A stretch of DNA of 64,000 nucleotides, taken from Sinorhizobium arboris LMG 14919. Lineage in GTDB: Bacteria > Pseudomonadota > Alphaproteobacteria > Rhizobiales > Rhizobiaceae. The stretch's first letter is position 1; every line of letters starts with the position of its first letter. Below, one piece after another: positions 21,146 to 34,177 of this stretch. Where the stretch lies: positions 1,635,570 through 1,699,569 of the forward strand of contig NZ_ATYB01000014.1 of assembly GCF_000427465.1 (NCBI RefSeq), read 5' to 3'. A program made the translations under genes and the position numbers. The notes below the pieces were generated by a model that was given only the letters and a program-made list of their open reading frames with translations, did no database searches and was not told the origin of the DNA.

Positions 21146-21358
21146 GGCGCCTCCGCCTGTCCGCACGCCCGCAGCGTGCAGCGTTTCCGGGATGACGACG
21201 CGCACAACACAGTTGAAGCATGCCGCCGCCCGATCTCTGAATAGCCTTTCCCGCGGCCTTTTCAAAGCTGAGAGGTGAGCGTCTGCCGCTGCTGACGGGC
21301 GTCCACAGCGGCCCGATTCGGAGGGCCCCTGCTTGGTCCAAAGTTTCGGCCGTGCATG

Positions 21359-21387
21359 CTTTGCCTTGCTGGCTCACAGTGCTATAG
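21359..21387 (+). promoter_or_regulatory. Candidate sigma-70 promoter for icd
   Basis: CTTTGC (21359-21364), a 17-bp spacer and CTATAG (21382-21387) resemble the Sinorhizobium housekeeping pattern CTTGAC-N17-CTATAT. Transcription would start near 21394, giving a leader of about 58 bases. No other gene is seen in the 306 bases between the divergent FUSC and icd starts. Confidence 0.5.
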
Positions 21388-21451
21388 GGCTGTGGAATTC
21401 TCCCACCGGAGGGACATCGCGCCGGTGTCCCGCAAAGCATGAGGCACGTAA

Positions 21452-22666
21452 ATGGCAAAGATCAAGGTCGCCAATCCGGTCGTCGAGCTCGACGGCGACG
21501 AGATGACCCGCATCATCTGGCAGTTCATCAAGGACAAGCTGATCCATCCCTATCTCGACCTCGATCTCGAATATTATGACCTCGGCGTCGAAAACCGCGA
21601 CGCGACCGACGACCAGGTGACGATCGACGCCGCGAACGCCATCAAGAAGCACGGCGTCGGCGTCAAATGCGCCACGATCACGCCGGACGAAGGCCGCGTC
21701 GAGGAGTTCAAGCTGAAGAAGATGTGGAAGTCGCCGAACGGCACGATCCGCAACATCCTCGGCGGCGTCATTTTCCGCGAGCCGATCATCTGCAAGAACG
21801 TGCCGCGGCTCGTCCCCGGCTGGACCAAGCCGATCATCGTCGGCCGCCACGCCTTCGGCGACCAGTACCGCGCGACCGATTTCAAGTTCCCCGGCAAGGG
21901 CAAGCTTTCGATCAAGTTCGTCGGCGAAGACGGCCAGACCATCGAGCACGACGTTTACGATGCGCCCGGCGCCGGCGTGGCACTCGCCATGTACAACCTG
22001 GATGAATCGATCACCGAATTCGCGCGCGCCTCGTTCAACTACGGTCTGCAGCGCAAGGTTCCGGTCTATCTCTCGACCAAGAACACGATCCTGAAAGCCT
22101 ACGACGGCCGTTTCAAGGACATTTTCCAGAAGGTCTTCGAAGAAGAGTTCGCCGATCAGTTCAAGGCCGAGAAGCTCTGGTACGAACACCGTCTGATCGA
22201 CGACATGGTCGCCTCGGCGCTGAAGTGGTCCGGCGGCTATGTCTGGGCCTGCAAGAACTATGACGGCGACGTACAGTCTGACATCGTAGCGCAGGGCTTC
22301 GGCTCGCTCGGCCTGATGACGTCGGTGCTGATGACGCCGGACGGCAAGACAGTGGAAGCGGAAGCGGCTCACGGCACGGTCACGCGCCACTACCGTCAGC
22401 ATCAGAAGGGCGAGGAAACCTCGACCAACTCGATCGCATCGATCTTCGCCTGGACCCGTGGCCTCGCGCATCGCGCCAAGCTCGACGGCAACGCCGAACT
22501 CGCGAAGTTCTCGGAAACCTTGGAGCGCGTCTGCGTCGACACGGTCGAATCGGGCTTTATGACCAAGGACCTGGCGCTCCTGATCGGTCCCGACCAGCCC
22601 TGGCTGTCGACCACCGGTTTCCTCGACAAGATCGACGAGAACCTCAGGAAGGCCATGGCGGCGTAA
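21452..22666 (+). CDS. icd: NADP-dependent isocitrate dehydrogenase
   Basis: This TCA-cycle enzyme oxidises isocitrate to 2-oxoglutarate with NADP+. The 404-residue product is the eukaryote-like homodimeric type common in rhizobia. It starts [23 protein letters not shown], has [12 protein letters not shown] and the phosphate-binding [12 protein letters not shown], and carries the metal-binding signature [19 protein letters not shown]. It is a single-gene unit with a candidate promoter upstream and a clear terminator downstream. Confidence 0.97.
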   Translation: MAKIKVANPVVELDGDEMTRIIWQFIKDKLIHPYLDLDLEYYDLGVENRDATDDQVTIDAANAIKKHGVGVKCATITPDEGRVEEFKLKKMWKSPNGTIRNILGGVIFREPIICKNVPRLVPGWTKPIIVGRHAFGDQYRATDFKFPGKGKLSIKFVGEDGQTIEHDVYDAPGAGVALAMYNLDESITEFARASFNYGLQRKVPVYLSTKNTILKAYDGRFKDIFQKVFEEEFADQFKAEKLWYEHRLIDDMVASALKWSGGYVWACKNYDGDVQSDIVAQGFGSLGLMTSVLMTPDGKTVEAEAAHGTVTRHYRQHQKGEETSTNSIASIFAWTRGLAHRAKLDGNAELAKFSETLERVCVDTVESGFMTKDLALLIGPDQPWLSTTGFLDKIDENLRKAMAA

Positions 22667-22690
22667 TCAGCTGTCTCATCGCCAGAATTC

Positions 22691-22721
22691 GAAACCCGGC
22701 CTCGCGCCGGGTTTCTTTTTG
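22691..22721 (+). terminator. Rho-independent terminator after icd
   Basis: GAAACCCGGC pairs perfectly with GCCGGGTTTC around a five-base loop and is followed by TTTTTG. It begins 25 bases past the icd stop. Confidence 0.9.
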
Positions 22722-22850
22722 CCCGCTCGAAGCGCGAAGGTGCGTCGTCCGCTTCGGTCCGTCCGCTTGTGCCGCACCACGACTCAGATAGGCTGAGCAT
22801 GCCTGCCGCGCACCGTCCAGCCCAGGCGGCGGATCCGGAAAGTCTCGCCC

Positions 22851-24506
22851 ATGCCCGATTCCCTCGTGCCGAAAACAGTCAGCGTTCTCGCAGAAGGATA
22901 TGGACCCGCCCGCTTGAAAGCGGACGCGCTCGCAGGTCTGACTGTCGCAATCGTCGCTCTGCCGCTCTCTATGGCGATCGCAATCGCATCCGGCGTAACG
23001 CCCGATCGCGGGCTTTATACCGCGATCGTCGGCGGTTTCCTCGTTTCGCTCCTCGGCGGCAGCCGTGTCCAGATCGGCGGTCCCGCCGGTGCCTTCATCG
23101 TGCTCGTCGCCGCCACGGTTGCGCGGCACGGCGTCGACGGCCTGCTGCTGGCGACTTTCATGTCCGGGTTCATGCTGATCGCCGCCGGCTATCTCAGGCT
23201 AGGGCGATACATCAAGTTCATCCCCTACCCTGTCACGGTCGGCTTCACTGCGGGGATCGCAGTGATCATCTTTGCGAGCCAGCTGCGCGACCTCTTCGGC
23301 CTGACGCTTGCGACCGCGGAGCCCGGCCCAATCGTCGACAAGATCGCAGCGCTCGCGCAAGCCGCTGGAACGGCCAATTGGGCGGCGATATTGACTGCAT
23401 CCCTTACCGTCGGCGTCATCCTCGCGCTGCGACACATGCGGCCGCATTGGCCGGGCATGCTGATCGCAGTCGCGGCCGCGTCCGCACTGGTCGCCCTGCT
23501 GCAATTGCCGACAGAAACCATCGGCAGCCGGTTCGGCGGCATTCCGCGCGGCCTGCCACTTCCCGCCCTGCCGCCGCTCTCGCTCGAAAAAGCCGCTGCC
23601 GTCTTTCCGGATGCCGTCTCTTTCGCCCTCCTCGGCGCGATCGAATCGCTACTCTCCGCCGTCGTCGCCGACGGCATGACAGGGCGCCGGCATCGATCGA
23701 GCATGGAACTGATCGCACAGGGAGCCGCGAATATCTGCTCGGCGCTCTTCGGCGGCATCTGCGTCACCGGGACCATTGCCCGCACCGCTACGAATGTACG
23801 CGCCGGTGCGACGAGCCCTGTCTCCGGCATGCTGCATTCCGTCTTTCTTCTGCTGTTCATGCTGCTCACCGGCCCGCTGGCGAGCTACATACCGTTGGCC
23901 TCGCTCGCCGGCGTGCTTGCAATCGTCGCCTGGAACATGATCGAGAAACCAGCCTTCATGGCGCTTCTGCGGTCCTCCTACGGCGATGCGGTCGTTCTGC
24001 TCGCCACCTTCCTCATCGTCGTCTTTCGCGAGCTTACGGAAGGCATCGTCGTGGGCTTCGCGCTCGGCGCCGTGCTCTTCATCGATCGCATGGCAAAGAG
24101 CATCTCCGTGGATGAGGCGCAGCCGCTCTCCGGCCTGAAACAGGAGAACGGCGAGGAACGCCCCGTGGTCGCCGACGATCCCGATACCGTCGTCTATCGC
24201 GTTTCGGGGATTTTCTTCTTCGGCTCGGCCGCGACCGTGGGCACCGTTCTCGATCGCATCGCCGACCAGCGCCGCAATTTCATTCTCGATTGCTCCGACG
24301 TTGCCTTCATGGATTCCACCGCTGCCAATGTCATCGAGGGCACCTTGCGCAAAGCGGAACGAACCGGCGTACGCTTCATCATCACGGGCGCGAGATCGCA
24401 GGTGCGCCGCACTCTCTACCAGCACCACGTCCGGCCGCCGCGCGTGCTGATGCGCGCCTCTGTCACCGCAGCGCTAGACACCATCCGAAACGAACGAGCG
24501 TCATGA
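22851..24506 (+). CDS. SulP-family anion transporter with STAS domain
   Basis: The product has 551 residues. The first ~400 are membrane-spanning, with the SulP repeats (LPLSMAIAIASGVTPDRGLYTAIVGG and LLGGSRVQIGGPAGAFI). A C-terminal STAS domain (about 440-540) includes FILDCSDVAFMDSTAANVIEG. Bacterial SulP proteins move sulfate, bicarbonate or dicarboxylates, often with sodium or protons. The substrate is not decided by the sequence, and there is no carbonic anhydrase gene next to it. Its stop overlaps the terminator that serves the convergent alaS. Confidence 0.9.
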   Translation: MPDSLVPKTVSVLAEGYGPARLKADALAGLTVAIVALPLSMAIAIASGVTPDRGLYTAIVGGFLVSLLGGSRVQIGGPAGAFIVLVAATVARHGVDGLLLATFMSGFMLIAAGYLRLGRYIKFIPYPVTVGFTAGIAVIIFASQLRDLFGLTLATAEPGPIVDKIAALAQAAGTANWAAILTASLTVGVILALRHMRPHWPGMLIAVAAASALVALLQLPTETIGSRFGGIPRGLPLPALPPLSLEKAAAVFPDAVSFALLGAIESLLSAVVADGMTGRRHRSSMELIAQGAANICSALFGGICVTGTIARTATNVRAGATSPVSGMLHSVFLLLFMLLTGPLASYIPLASLAGVLAIVAWNMIEKPAFMALLRSSYGDAVVLLATFLIVVFRELTEGIVVGFALGAVLFIDRMAKSISVDEAQPLSGLKQENGEERPVVADDPDTVVYRVSGIFFFGSAATVGTVLDRIADQRRNFILDCSDVAFMDSTAANVIEGTLRKAERTGVRFIITGARSQVRRTLYQHHVRPPRVLMRASVTAALDTIRNERAS

Positions 24507-24529
24507 AAAAGGGCGCCGCAGCGCCCTTT
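24503..24529 (-). terminator. Terminator between sulP-type gene and alaS
   Basis: AAAGGGCGC and GCGCCCTTT form a 9-bp stem around a four-base loop. On the minus strand it is followed by TTTTTC, so it fits best as the alaS terminator, 24 bases past that stop. It overlaps the last codons of the plus-strand transporter gene. Confidence 0.75.
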
Positions 24530-24552
24530 GCGGATATCAATAGGGAAGCATT

Positions 24553-27216
<2,664 letters not shown>

Positions 27217-27340
27217 CTTGCGTCCTATCTGTGTACTGCACCGGCGGCAACCGGACGTATTCGGGCCGCCAGCCGCACTCTTCAACCCCGCGCAAAAGCG
27301 CGTCGCGTTCAATCGAATTCATGCGGCGCGCTTATTGCTC

Positions 27341-27397
27341 TTGTTTTCGTACATGTCGTCGTCCCAAAAGCGCTGCGCGCTTTCAGGCGGCATGCAT
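27341..27397. repeat. Palindromic intergenic repeat (RIME-like)
   Basis: The left arm ACATGTCGTCGTCCCAAAAG and the right arm CGCTTTCAGGCGGCATGC surround CGCTGCG and form an imperfect hairpin. The same left arm and CGCTGCGCA centre recur at 43794-43837. This pattern is familiar from Sinorhizobium intergenic palindromes. It lies between recA and alaS. Confidence 0.55.
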
Positions 27398-27480
27398 CGT
27401 CGTAGCCGCACTCTCCGCCGGCGGAGCCGTCGGAACCACAGGCTTTTATCGTCCGCATATCATGCTGTCCAGACGGCAGC

Positions 27481-27514
27481 AAAAAACCGGCCGCACGCGA
27501 CGAGGGCCGGTTTT
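27481..27514 (-). terminator. Rho-independent terminator after recA
   Basis: AAAACCGGCC and GGCCGGTTTT form a perfect 10-bp stem with a 12-base loop. On the minus strand it ends in TTTTTT. It is about 30 bases past the recA stop. Confidence 0.85.
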
Positions 27515-27543
27515 GCATGCTTCAAGGAGACGGTCGCCGCCCC

Positions 27544-28629
27544 TTACATATCGGCGGCTTCGTCGCCTTCGCTTTCCGGCCCGCCATTCTCCAGGAACCG
27601 ATCCGCGATGAGACCGGCATTCTGCCGCAAGGCCGTTTCGATTTCGCGCAGCAGATCGGGATTTTCCCGCAGGAAGAGCTTGGCGTTCTCCCGCCCCTGG
27701 CCGAGGCGTTGGCTGTTATAGGAAAACCATGCACCGGATTTCTCGACGATGCCCGCCTTGACTCCGAGGTCGATCAACTCGCCCGTCTTCGAAACGCCTT
27801 CGCCATACATGATGTCGAACTCGACCTGCTTGAAGGGCGGCGCCATCTTGTTCTTGACGACCTTGACCCGCGTCTGGTTGCCGACGACCTCCTCACGCTC
27901 CTTGACCGAGCCGATGCGCCGGATATCGAGACGAACGGAAGCGTAAAACTTGAGCGCATTACCGCCCGTCGTCGTTTCCGGCGAGCCGAACATCACCCCG
28001 ATCTTCATGCGGATCTGGTTGATGAAGATCACCATGCAATTGGACTTGGAGATCGAGGCCGTCAGCTTGCGCAGCGCCTGGCTCATGAGCCGCGCCTGCA
28101 TGCCCGGCAGGCTGTCGCCCATCTCGCCCTCGATTTCGGCGCGCGGCACGAGTGCGGCCACCGAATCGACGACAAGCACGTCGATTGCGCCGGAGCGGAC
28201 CAGCGTATCGGTGATTTCCAGCGCCTGTTCCCCCGTATCGGGCTGCGAAATCAGGAGATTTTCGAGGTCGACGCCGAGCTTGCGCGCATAGATCGGGTCG
28301 AGTGCATGCTCGGCATCCACAAATCCGCAGATGCCGCCCTTCTTCTGGGCCTCGGCAATGGTCTGCAGCGCCAGCGTGGTCTTGCCCGAGCTTTCCGGAC
28401 CATAGATCTCGATGATGCGGCCCTTCGGCAGACCGCCTATTCCGAGCGCGATATCGAGACCGAGCGAACCGGTGGAGACGGTTTCGATCTCAACCACGCT
28501 GTCCTTCGCTCCGAGCTTCATGATCGATCCCTTGCCGAACGAACGTTCGATCTGGGAAAGAGCCGCTTCAAGTGCCTTGCTTTTGTCCACCGATTTGTCC
28601 TCTACGAGCCGCAAAGAATTTTGTGCCAT
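27544..28629 (-). CDS. recA: Recombinase RecA
   Basis: RecA forms filaments on single-stranded DNA, drives strand exchange and triggers LexA self-cleavage. The 361-residue product has the Walker A GPESSGKT near residue 75, the Walker [12 protein letters not shown], loop L1/L2 ([35 protein letters not shown]) and the usual acidic C terminus. AAGGTGG precedes the ATG. An SOS box overlaps its promoter (28685-28713), so it should be DNA-damage inducible. Confidence 0.98.
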   Translation of the reverse strand: MAQNSLRLVEDKSVDKSKALEAALSQIERSFGKGSIMKLGAKDSVVEIETVSTGSLGLDIALGIGGLPKGRIIEIYGPESSGKTTLALQTIAEAQKKGGICGFVDAEHALDPIYARKLGVDLENLLISQPDTGEQALEITDTLVRSGAIDVLVVDSVAALVPRAEIEGEMGDSLPGMQARLMSQALRKLTASISKSNCMVIFINQIRMKIGVMFGSPETTTGGNALKFYASVRLDIRRIGSVKEREEVVGNQTRVKVVKNKMAPPFKQVEFDIMYGEGVSKTGELIDLGVKAGIVEKSGAWFSYNSQRLGQGRENAKLFLRENPDLLREIETALRQNAGLIADRFLENGGPESEGDEAADM

Positions 28630-28684
28630 TGGTCCACCTTTAGGTTATTGGAGCTATCGAGGCAATGAAGCCGCCGCAAGCGTT

Positions 28685-28713
28685 TTTGTACATGTTTTGT
28701 TCCAATTTGGCAA
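28685..28713 (-). promoter_or_regulatory. recA promoter with embedded LexA (SOS) box
   Basis: On the minus strand, TTGCCA (28713-28708), a 17-bp spacer and TACAAA (28690-28685) make a sigma-70 promoter. Between them lies GAACAAAACATGTAC (28702-28688), which fits the alphaproteobacterial SOS box GAAC-N7-GAAC with one change (GTAC for GAAC). LexA bound here would block both promoter elements. The likely transcript start is near 28678, leaving a leader of about 50 bases. The rest of the 333-base gap to the divergent kinase gene shows no gene. Confidence 0.8.
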
Positions 28714-28962
28714 TGGCACCTCAAAGAGTTGAAAATGCTCACTTTATTTCGTTGCGTTCAACTCTTGTTCACGCCGCGCGACCACTGTATCCACAGGCGG
28801 CGCGTCAACTCGCCCGGGCATTTTCCCAAAGTCCCGATTCGCGTCGTGAATCGCAGTGGATCAAATCCGGACAAAGCCATAGAACATAGTCCGGAACGAT
28901 AGATCGGGATGCCGGCGGAAGCGAGGCTTCGCCTCCTTTTTCCGCCTTTTGTCGAGGATCAG

Positions 28963-29922
28963 ATGCAGAAACTGGTGAAGCCGCGGAATATCGCCGTTTT
29001 CGGCGGCGCGCATATCGACCGACGCGGCCGGATCAGCGGCGCGACGGCACCGGGCGCGAGCAATCCGGGCACGTGGTTCGAGGAGGCCGGCGGCGGCGGC
29101 TTCAATGCCGCACGAAATCTCTCGCGTCTCGGCCATCGAGTGACGATGATCAGCCCGCGCGGCGGCGATGCCGCCGGCGACACGGTGGCGGCAGCGGCGG
29201 AAGCTGCGGGTGTGATCGACCGTCCTTTCATCTTTCTCGACCGCAAGACGCCGAGCTATACGGCAATCCTCGAAAACGACGGCAATCTGGTCATCGCGCT
29301 CGCGGACATGGATCTCTACGCTTTGTTTACACCGCGCCGGCTGCAGCAGCGTGCCACGCGTGAGATTTTGGCTGCGAGCGAGCTCGTGCTGATGGACGCC
29401 AATCTGCCGGGGGAGACCTTGACGGCCCTCGTCGGATGCACCGCGGGGTACAGCCAGCTACGTGCCGGTATCGCCGTTTCGCCGGCAAAGGTGGTCCGCT
29501 ACCGGGAATGCCTGGAGCAGCTCGATTTCCTGTTCCTGAACGAGACGGAAGCACGTGCGCTTACCGAAACCGAAGCCTCGACCGCCGAAGAATGGCCGTC
29601 GCTGCTGCGCTCCGTCGGCCTCTCCGGAGGCGTCGTGACGCGCGGAGGCCGCGCCGCGGTAGCCTTCGATCGCGAGAGTGCCTGCCTCGGGACCCCACCG
29701 GCTCTTCCAGCGCTCGCCGACGTCACCGGCGCCGGCGACGCGCTGGCCTCGGGCTTTCTCACCGCCCGGCTTGCAGGCAGCGATCTTTCCGCTTCCTTGC
29801 GTTGCGGCATAGCGGCCGCCGTCATAACGCTGCACTCGCCCTTCGCGGCTTCCGACGGGATGTCGCAGGACATGCTGGAGCAGGTTCTGCACCTTGTGCC
29901 GGGAACGGAAATGCTGTCATGA
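28963..29922 (+). CDS. psuK: PfkB-family sugar kinase, probable pseudouridine kinase
   Basis: The product has 319 residues from the ATG at 28963, which follows GAGG by five bases; an in-frame ATG 18 codons upstream lacks such a site. PfkB features are the N-terminal FGGAHIDRRGR, the glycine-rich EEAGGGGFNAARNLSRLG (about 45-62) and the C-terminal VTGAGDALASGF with the catalytic Asp. The next gene is psuG, and pseudouridine kinases are the PfkB members that pair with it, so phosphorylation of pseudouridine is the most likely reaction. That assignment rests on context. Confidence 0.8.
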   Translation: MQKLVKPRNIAVFGGAHIDRRGRISGATAPGASNPGTWFEEAGGGGFNAARNLSRLGHRVTMISPRGGDAAGDTVAAAAEAAGVIDRPFIFLDRKTPSYTAILENDGNLVIALADMDLYALFTPRRLQQRATREILAASELVLMDANLPGETLTALVGCTAGYSQLRAGIAVSPAKVVRYRECLEQLDFLFLNETEARALTETEASTAEEWPSLLRSVGLSGGVVTRGGRAAVAFDRESACLGTPPALPALADVTGAGDALASGFLTARLAGSDLSASLRCGIAAAVITLHSPFAASDGMSQDMLEQVLHLVPGTEMLS

Positions 29923-30059
29923 GATTTGGCGGCTGAATTGGGGAGCCGGTAGCGCGGAAATGGGGGCAGTTCTTCCCCATCCCGCTGTTCCAGGCTCCGG
30001 AATCGACCAGACCTCCCGAGCGATTCTCCTCGAGGAGGTCGTGACTCAAGGAAAAGACC

Positions 30060-30989
30060 ATGACCAACCTCTCCTCCCCGTCCCTGCCGATGGCATATTC
30101 GGATGAAGTCGCGGCCGCCAAGCAACGCGGTGCGCCCATCGTTGCACTGGAATCGACGATCATCACGCATGGCATGCCCTATCCCGGCAACCTCGACATG
30201 GCCCGCAGCGTCGAGACGATCATTCGGGAACAGGGCGCGGTGCCCGCGACCATCGCCGTGATCCACGGGGTCCTGCATATCGGCCTGGACGGCGCAAAGC
30301 TGGAGGCGCTGTCGAAGACTCAGGGCGCGATGAAGCTTTCGCGCGCCGATCTCGCCTTTGCCATCGCCGAACGCCGCACCGGCGCCACGACGGTTGCCGC
30401 AACGATGATCGCTGCCGCCCGCGCCGACATCAGGGTTTTCGCGACCGGAGGCATCGGCGGCGTTCACCGCGGAGCGGAACAGAGCTTCGACATATCGGCC
30501 GATCTCGACGAACTCGCACGGACCGGCGTGATCGTCGTCTGTGCCGGCGCCAAGGCCATTCTGGACATTCCCAAAACTCTCGAAGTGCTCGAAAGCCGCG
30601 GCGTCCCGGTCGTAACCTATGACAGCGAGAACTTCCCGGCCTTCTGGTCACGCGATTCCGGCCTCAAGAGCCCGCTGATGCTGAACAGCCCGGCAGCGAT
30701 CGCCAGTTTCCAGCAGACGCGCGAGCTGCTCGGAATCGACGGGGGGATGCTTATCGCCAATCCGGTTCCCGAAGAAAGCGAGATCCCCCGCGAGGAGATG
30801 GAAATCTACATCACCCGCGCGCTGGACAACGCGGCCAGCGAAGGGATTTCCGGCAAGGCGGTCACGCCGTATCTGCTCGACAACCTCTTCCGTTTGACGG
30901 ATGGGCGCAGTCTCGAAACCAACATCGCCCTGGTCGAAAACAATGCGCGCCTTGCTGCCGAGATCGCCGTCGCTCTCGCCGCGAGGTGA
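30060..30989 (+). CDS. psuG: Pseudouridine-5'-phosphate glycosidase
   Basis: PsuG splits the C-C glycosidic bond of pseudouridine 5'-phosphate to uracil and ribose 5-phosphate. The 309-residue product has the expected blocks ALESTIITHGMPYPGN near residue 28, HIGLDGAKLEAL, KLSRADLAFAIAERRTGATTVAATM, FATGGIGGVHRGAEQSFDISADL, and the late NPVPEESEIP. AAGGAAAAG lies before the ATG. It follows the kinase by 137 bases on the same strand, and the two make a minimal pseudouridine degradation unit. No transporter gene is alongside. Confidence 0.95.
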   Translation: MTNLSSPSLPMAYSDEVAAAKQRGAPIVALESTIITHGMPYPGNLDMARSVETIIREQGAVPATIAVIHGVLHIGLDGAKLEALSKTQGAMKLSRADLAFAIAERRTGATTVAATMIAAARADIRVFATGGIGGVHRGAEQSFDISADLDELARTGVIVVCAGAKAILDIPKTLEVLESRGVPVVTYDSENFPAFWSRDSGLKSPLMLNSPAAIASFQQTRELLGIDGGMLIANPVPEESEIPREEMEIYITRALDNAASEGISGKAVTPYLLDNLFRLTDGRSLETNIALVENNARLAAEIAVALAAR

Positions 30990-31045
30990 CGGCGGCAGCG
31001 CCACGCAATAGAGCGAAGCGAAAGGGTCATATCGCCCCGGTTTTT

Positions 31046-31165
31046 CTCCTCATCCGCCCGCCGGCACCTTCTTGCCGCAGGCGGGACGAAGGGTACGCGC
31101 AGCGCCGCCGCTTCTCCCTTCTCCCCATCGAAAATCGGGAGAAGGGACCGGCAGGCGGTTGAGGG
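31046..31165. repeat. Pair of inverted intergenic repeat units
   Basis: Unit A (31046-31092) starts CTCCTCATCCGCCCGCCGGC and unit B (31111-31165) is a related sequence in the opposite orientation, ending CCGGCAGGCGGTTGAGGG. Unit B also holds its own hairpin, TTCTCCCC...GGGAGAA. I know this 'CTCATCCGCCTGCCGG...CCTTCTCCCC' motif as a frequent Rhizobiales intergenic repeat. It fills the 213-base gap between the convergent psuG and cckA and may end both transcripts. Confidence 0.5.
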
Positions 31166-31202
31166 CATGCGCGCCGCACAGATGTAGAATCGATATATCT
31201 TG

Positions 31203-33812
31203 TCAGCTGTCGAGCATCTCGCGCACGGCGACGGCAAGCTGCTTCAGCGAGAATGGCTTCGGCAGGAAGCCGAACTTCGCGTCGGCCGGCAGATTGCGGG
31301 CAAAAGCATCCTCGGCATAGCCGGATACGAAGATGAACTTCAGGTCCGGATACTTCTTGCGCAGTTCGCGCAGCAGCGTCGGACCGTCCATTTCCGGCAT
31401 CACGACGTCGGAGACGACGATATCGACGGCGCCGTCGAGCTCGTCCATGATCTCCAGCGCCTCCACGCCCGATCCCGCTTCGTAGACCGTATAGCCGCGC
31501 GTCTCCAGCATGCGCTTGCCGCCGCGCCGGACCGCTTCCTCGTCCTCCACCAGCAACACGACCGCTGAATCCCCGGTGAGGTCGGCCGGCTCGGCTCGAG
31601 GCATGGGCACCGCAACCGGTTCGCTCTTCGCCGGCGCCGCGGATTCAGCTTCGTGCACATCCTCTTCGCGCGTCTCCGGAACATCGACGTGCCGCGGCAG
31701 CAGGATCCGGAAAGTCGTTCCGCTACCGATCTCCGACTCGGGATAGATATAGCCGCCGGACTGTTTCACGATGCCGTAAACCATCGACAAGCCGAGCCCG
31801 GTGCCCTTGCCGACATCCTTCGTGGTGAAGAAAGGCTCGAAGATCTTGTCCATGATCTCGGGTGGAATACCGGTGCCCTGATCCGATACCTCCACCATGA
31901 CAAAGTCTTCCTCGGGCAATTCGCGCCGCCCAAGTGCCGCCACTTCGCCCGCCGGCAGATTGCGTGTCCGAAGCGTGATTATTCCACCCGCAGGCATGGC
32001 ATCTCGGGCATTGACGGCGAGGTTCAGGAGCACCTGTTCGAATTGGCCGAGGTCGGTCTTCACTGGCCAGAGATCGCGGCCGTAATCCACCTCCACCTTG
32101 ACATTGGTGCCGGTCATGCGGTCGACGAGCATCCTGAGGTCGCCGATGACGTCGGTGAGATTGAGCACCGTCGGCCGCATCGTCTGCTTGCGCGAGAAGG
32201 CGAGCAATTGCCGCACGAGAACGGCGGCCCGGTTGGCGTTACGCTTGATCTCCATGAGATCGGCGAAGGTCGCATCCGCCGGCCGCGCCGAAAGCAGGAG
32301 ATGGTCGGCGGAAAGCAGGATCGCTGTCAGCACGTTGTTGAAATCATGGGCGATGCCGCCGGCAAGCGTTCCGACGGCATTCATCTTCTGCGTCTGCGCC
32401 ATCTGGTTCTCGAGCGCCTTCTGCTCGGTGATCTCCAGGGCATAGATGATCGCGGCCTCCTCGGGCGCCTGATCGCTCTGGTCGATGACTGCATTGACAT
32501 AGAAGCGGAAGTGGCGCCCCTCATCCTTGGGATGAAGCGCGTCGATCGGCGCGATATCGCTCTGCCGGTCCTTCGCGGCGGCGAGCGATTCCTGCAGGCG
32601 TCCTCGCTCGGACTGGTGCACGACAGCGTCGATCTGAGCCCCGCGCTCGACCTCGTCCTGCGAAACGAGCCCGGCGAAGAGCTTCATGAACGGTGCATTG
32701 GTTCTGAGAATGCGCCCATTTCCATCCACCGAGGCGATTGCCATGGGTGTGTTGTTGAAGAAGCGGGTGAACCGCATTGCCGCGTTTGACGCCGACTGAT
32801 CGCCATCGTCGCCTTCCCGGGACATCACGATCGTCCGGCTTTCGCCGGGCGCGCCGTCGCGTGTGGAGGAGACGCGATGAATGAGGCGTACCGGCAGGCT
32901 CTGGCCGCTTGTCTTTCTGAGATCGAGGTCCAGGATCTTGGTCTTCTTGAGACCTGGCTCTGCCTGTACCGATTGGACGAGCGCCAGCCCCTCGCCCGCA
33001 ACGAGATCGGCAATACTGACGGAGCCGGGCTGGAACTTGGTCAGATCGATCCCGAGCCAATCGGCGAGCGTCGCGTTGATATAGAAGATCTCGCCCTTGC
33101 GCCCGGCGGAGAAGAAGCCCGCCGGTGCGTGGTCGAGATAGTCGATCGCGTTCTGCAGTTCCTTGAAGAAACGCTCCTGCTCGTCGCGCTCCGCCGTGAT
33201 GTCGGCGATCTGCCACAGGTAGAGCGGATTGCTGCCGGCATCCTCGAGCGGAAGAACCCGCGCCTTCAGGCGATACCAATGGGCACCGGAGCCGGCCAGT
33301 TTGGCGTTTGCCAGGGGCTTCAGCAGCCGGAACTCCTCGTGGCCCTGCTTGCCCTCATGCAGGCCGTTGGTCAGGCGGTAGATAGCCTCGGTCGCTTCGC
33401 GGTTTCGAGAAAGGATCGTTTCGAGCGACTGAATGCCCGCCGCACTCTTGTTGCCGGTCAGGGCGCCGTAGGCGGCGTTGGCATAGATGATGCGTCCCTT
33501 GCGGTCGGTTACGATCGTCCCGTCTTCGTGCGCATCGAGGAAGGCGCGCGCCAATTCGTCCGGCCGCGATTGCGGCATCACTTCGATGAAGCCGATGACG
33601 GAAGAAACGAGGAAGAATATCCCCACCATGGCCAGCACGCCGAGAATGCCGAGCACGATCTCGTTTTCGAGCTGGTTCTTGAAGACGACGAAAGCGGCTG
33701 CCGACGCGGTAAGGACGATCGCAAGCAGAATGATCCTGAGGATGGTTCCCGGACGAACGCCTCGGTCGACGACCGGCATCTGGTAGTCATCTGCCTGTCG
33801 CAATTTCGTCAT
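31203..33812 (-). CDS. cckA: Hybrid sensor histidine kinase CckA
   Basis: CckA phosphorylates CtrA and CpdR through ChpT and controls the alphaproteobacterial cell cycle. The 869-residue product has two membrane helices (about 25-44 and 51-74), three PAS-like regions (about 84-207, 217-335, 345-462), a dimerisation/phosphoacceptor helix with His489 in GGIAHDFNN, an ATPase domain and a C-terminal receiver domain (about 750-869) with the phosphorylated Asp near residue 802 in [12 protein letters not shown]. The start at 33812 follows AGGTGAGG; an in-frame upstream extension has no family character. It is divergent from the FliO-like gene. Confidence 0.95.
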   Translation of the reverse strand: MTKLRQADDYQMPVVDRGVRPGTILRIILLAIVLTASAAAFVVFKNQLENEIVLGILGVLAMVGIFFLVSSVIGFIEVMPQSRPDELARAFLDAHEDGTIVTDRKGRIIYANAAYGALTGNKSAAGIQSLETILSRNREATEAIYRLTNGLHEGKQGHEEFRLLKPLANAKLAGSGAHWYRLKARVLPLEDAGSNPLYLWQIADITAERDEQERFFKELQNAIDYLDHAPAGFFSAGRKGEIFYINATLADWLGIDLTKFQPGSVSIADLVAGEGLALVQSVQAEPGLKKTKILDLDLRKTSGQSLPVRLIHRVSSTRDGAPGESRTIVMSREGDDGDQSASNAAMRFTRFFNNTPMAIASVDGNGRILRTNAPFMKLFAGLVSQDEVERGAQIDAVVHQSERGRLQESLAAAKDRQSDIAPIDALHPKDEGRHFRFYVNAVIDQSDQAPEEAAIIYALEITEQKALENQMAQTQKMNAVGTLAGGIAHDFNNVLTAILLSADHLLLSARPADATFADLMEIKRNANRAAVLVRQLLAFSRKQTMRPTVLNLTDVIGDLRMLVDRMTGTNVKVEVDYGRDLWPVKTDLGQFEQVLLNLAVNARDAMPAGGIITLRTRNLPAGEVAALGRRELPEEDFVMVEVSDQGTGIPPEIMDKIFEPFFTTKDVGKGTGLGLSMVYGIVKQSGGYIYPESEIGSGTTFRILLPRHVDVPETREEDVHEAESAAPAKSEPVAVPMPRAEPADLTGDSAVVLLVEDEEAVRRGGKRMLETRGYTVYEAGSGVEALEIMDELDGAVDIVVSDVVMPEMDGPTLLRELRKKYPDLKFIFVSGYAEDAFARNLPADAKFGFLPKPFSLKQLAVAVREMLDS

Positions 33813-34177
33813 CGGGTCCTCACCTGCTGCCGGTTCGCTTCGGACGCGATCCCGAGCGCTTGCAGCGCCGTACGTCCCGTGGATGTACAAGGGCTGCAAT
33901 ATTTTGAAGTTGCCGCATAATTTATCCCTAATCCGCTTCCGGTTTAAGGAACCATGCGGTGGCCTGGTCCGAAGGCATCGTCGCGAATACCGACGGCCGC
34001 CCTCCGCGCTTTCGCGCATCGACCTGGAATCATCTTTAACAATCAGAGATAACAGCAAAAAGCGTCTCGGCGGAAGCGCTGCGGTCAATTCACAGGGAAT
34101 GTCGGGCCGAAGCTTGTCCGAGCCCGAAAAAAGCCGTCAAATGTTGCCATGCGAGGCGGCAGTAAGGAGTTCAGCCT

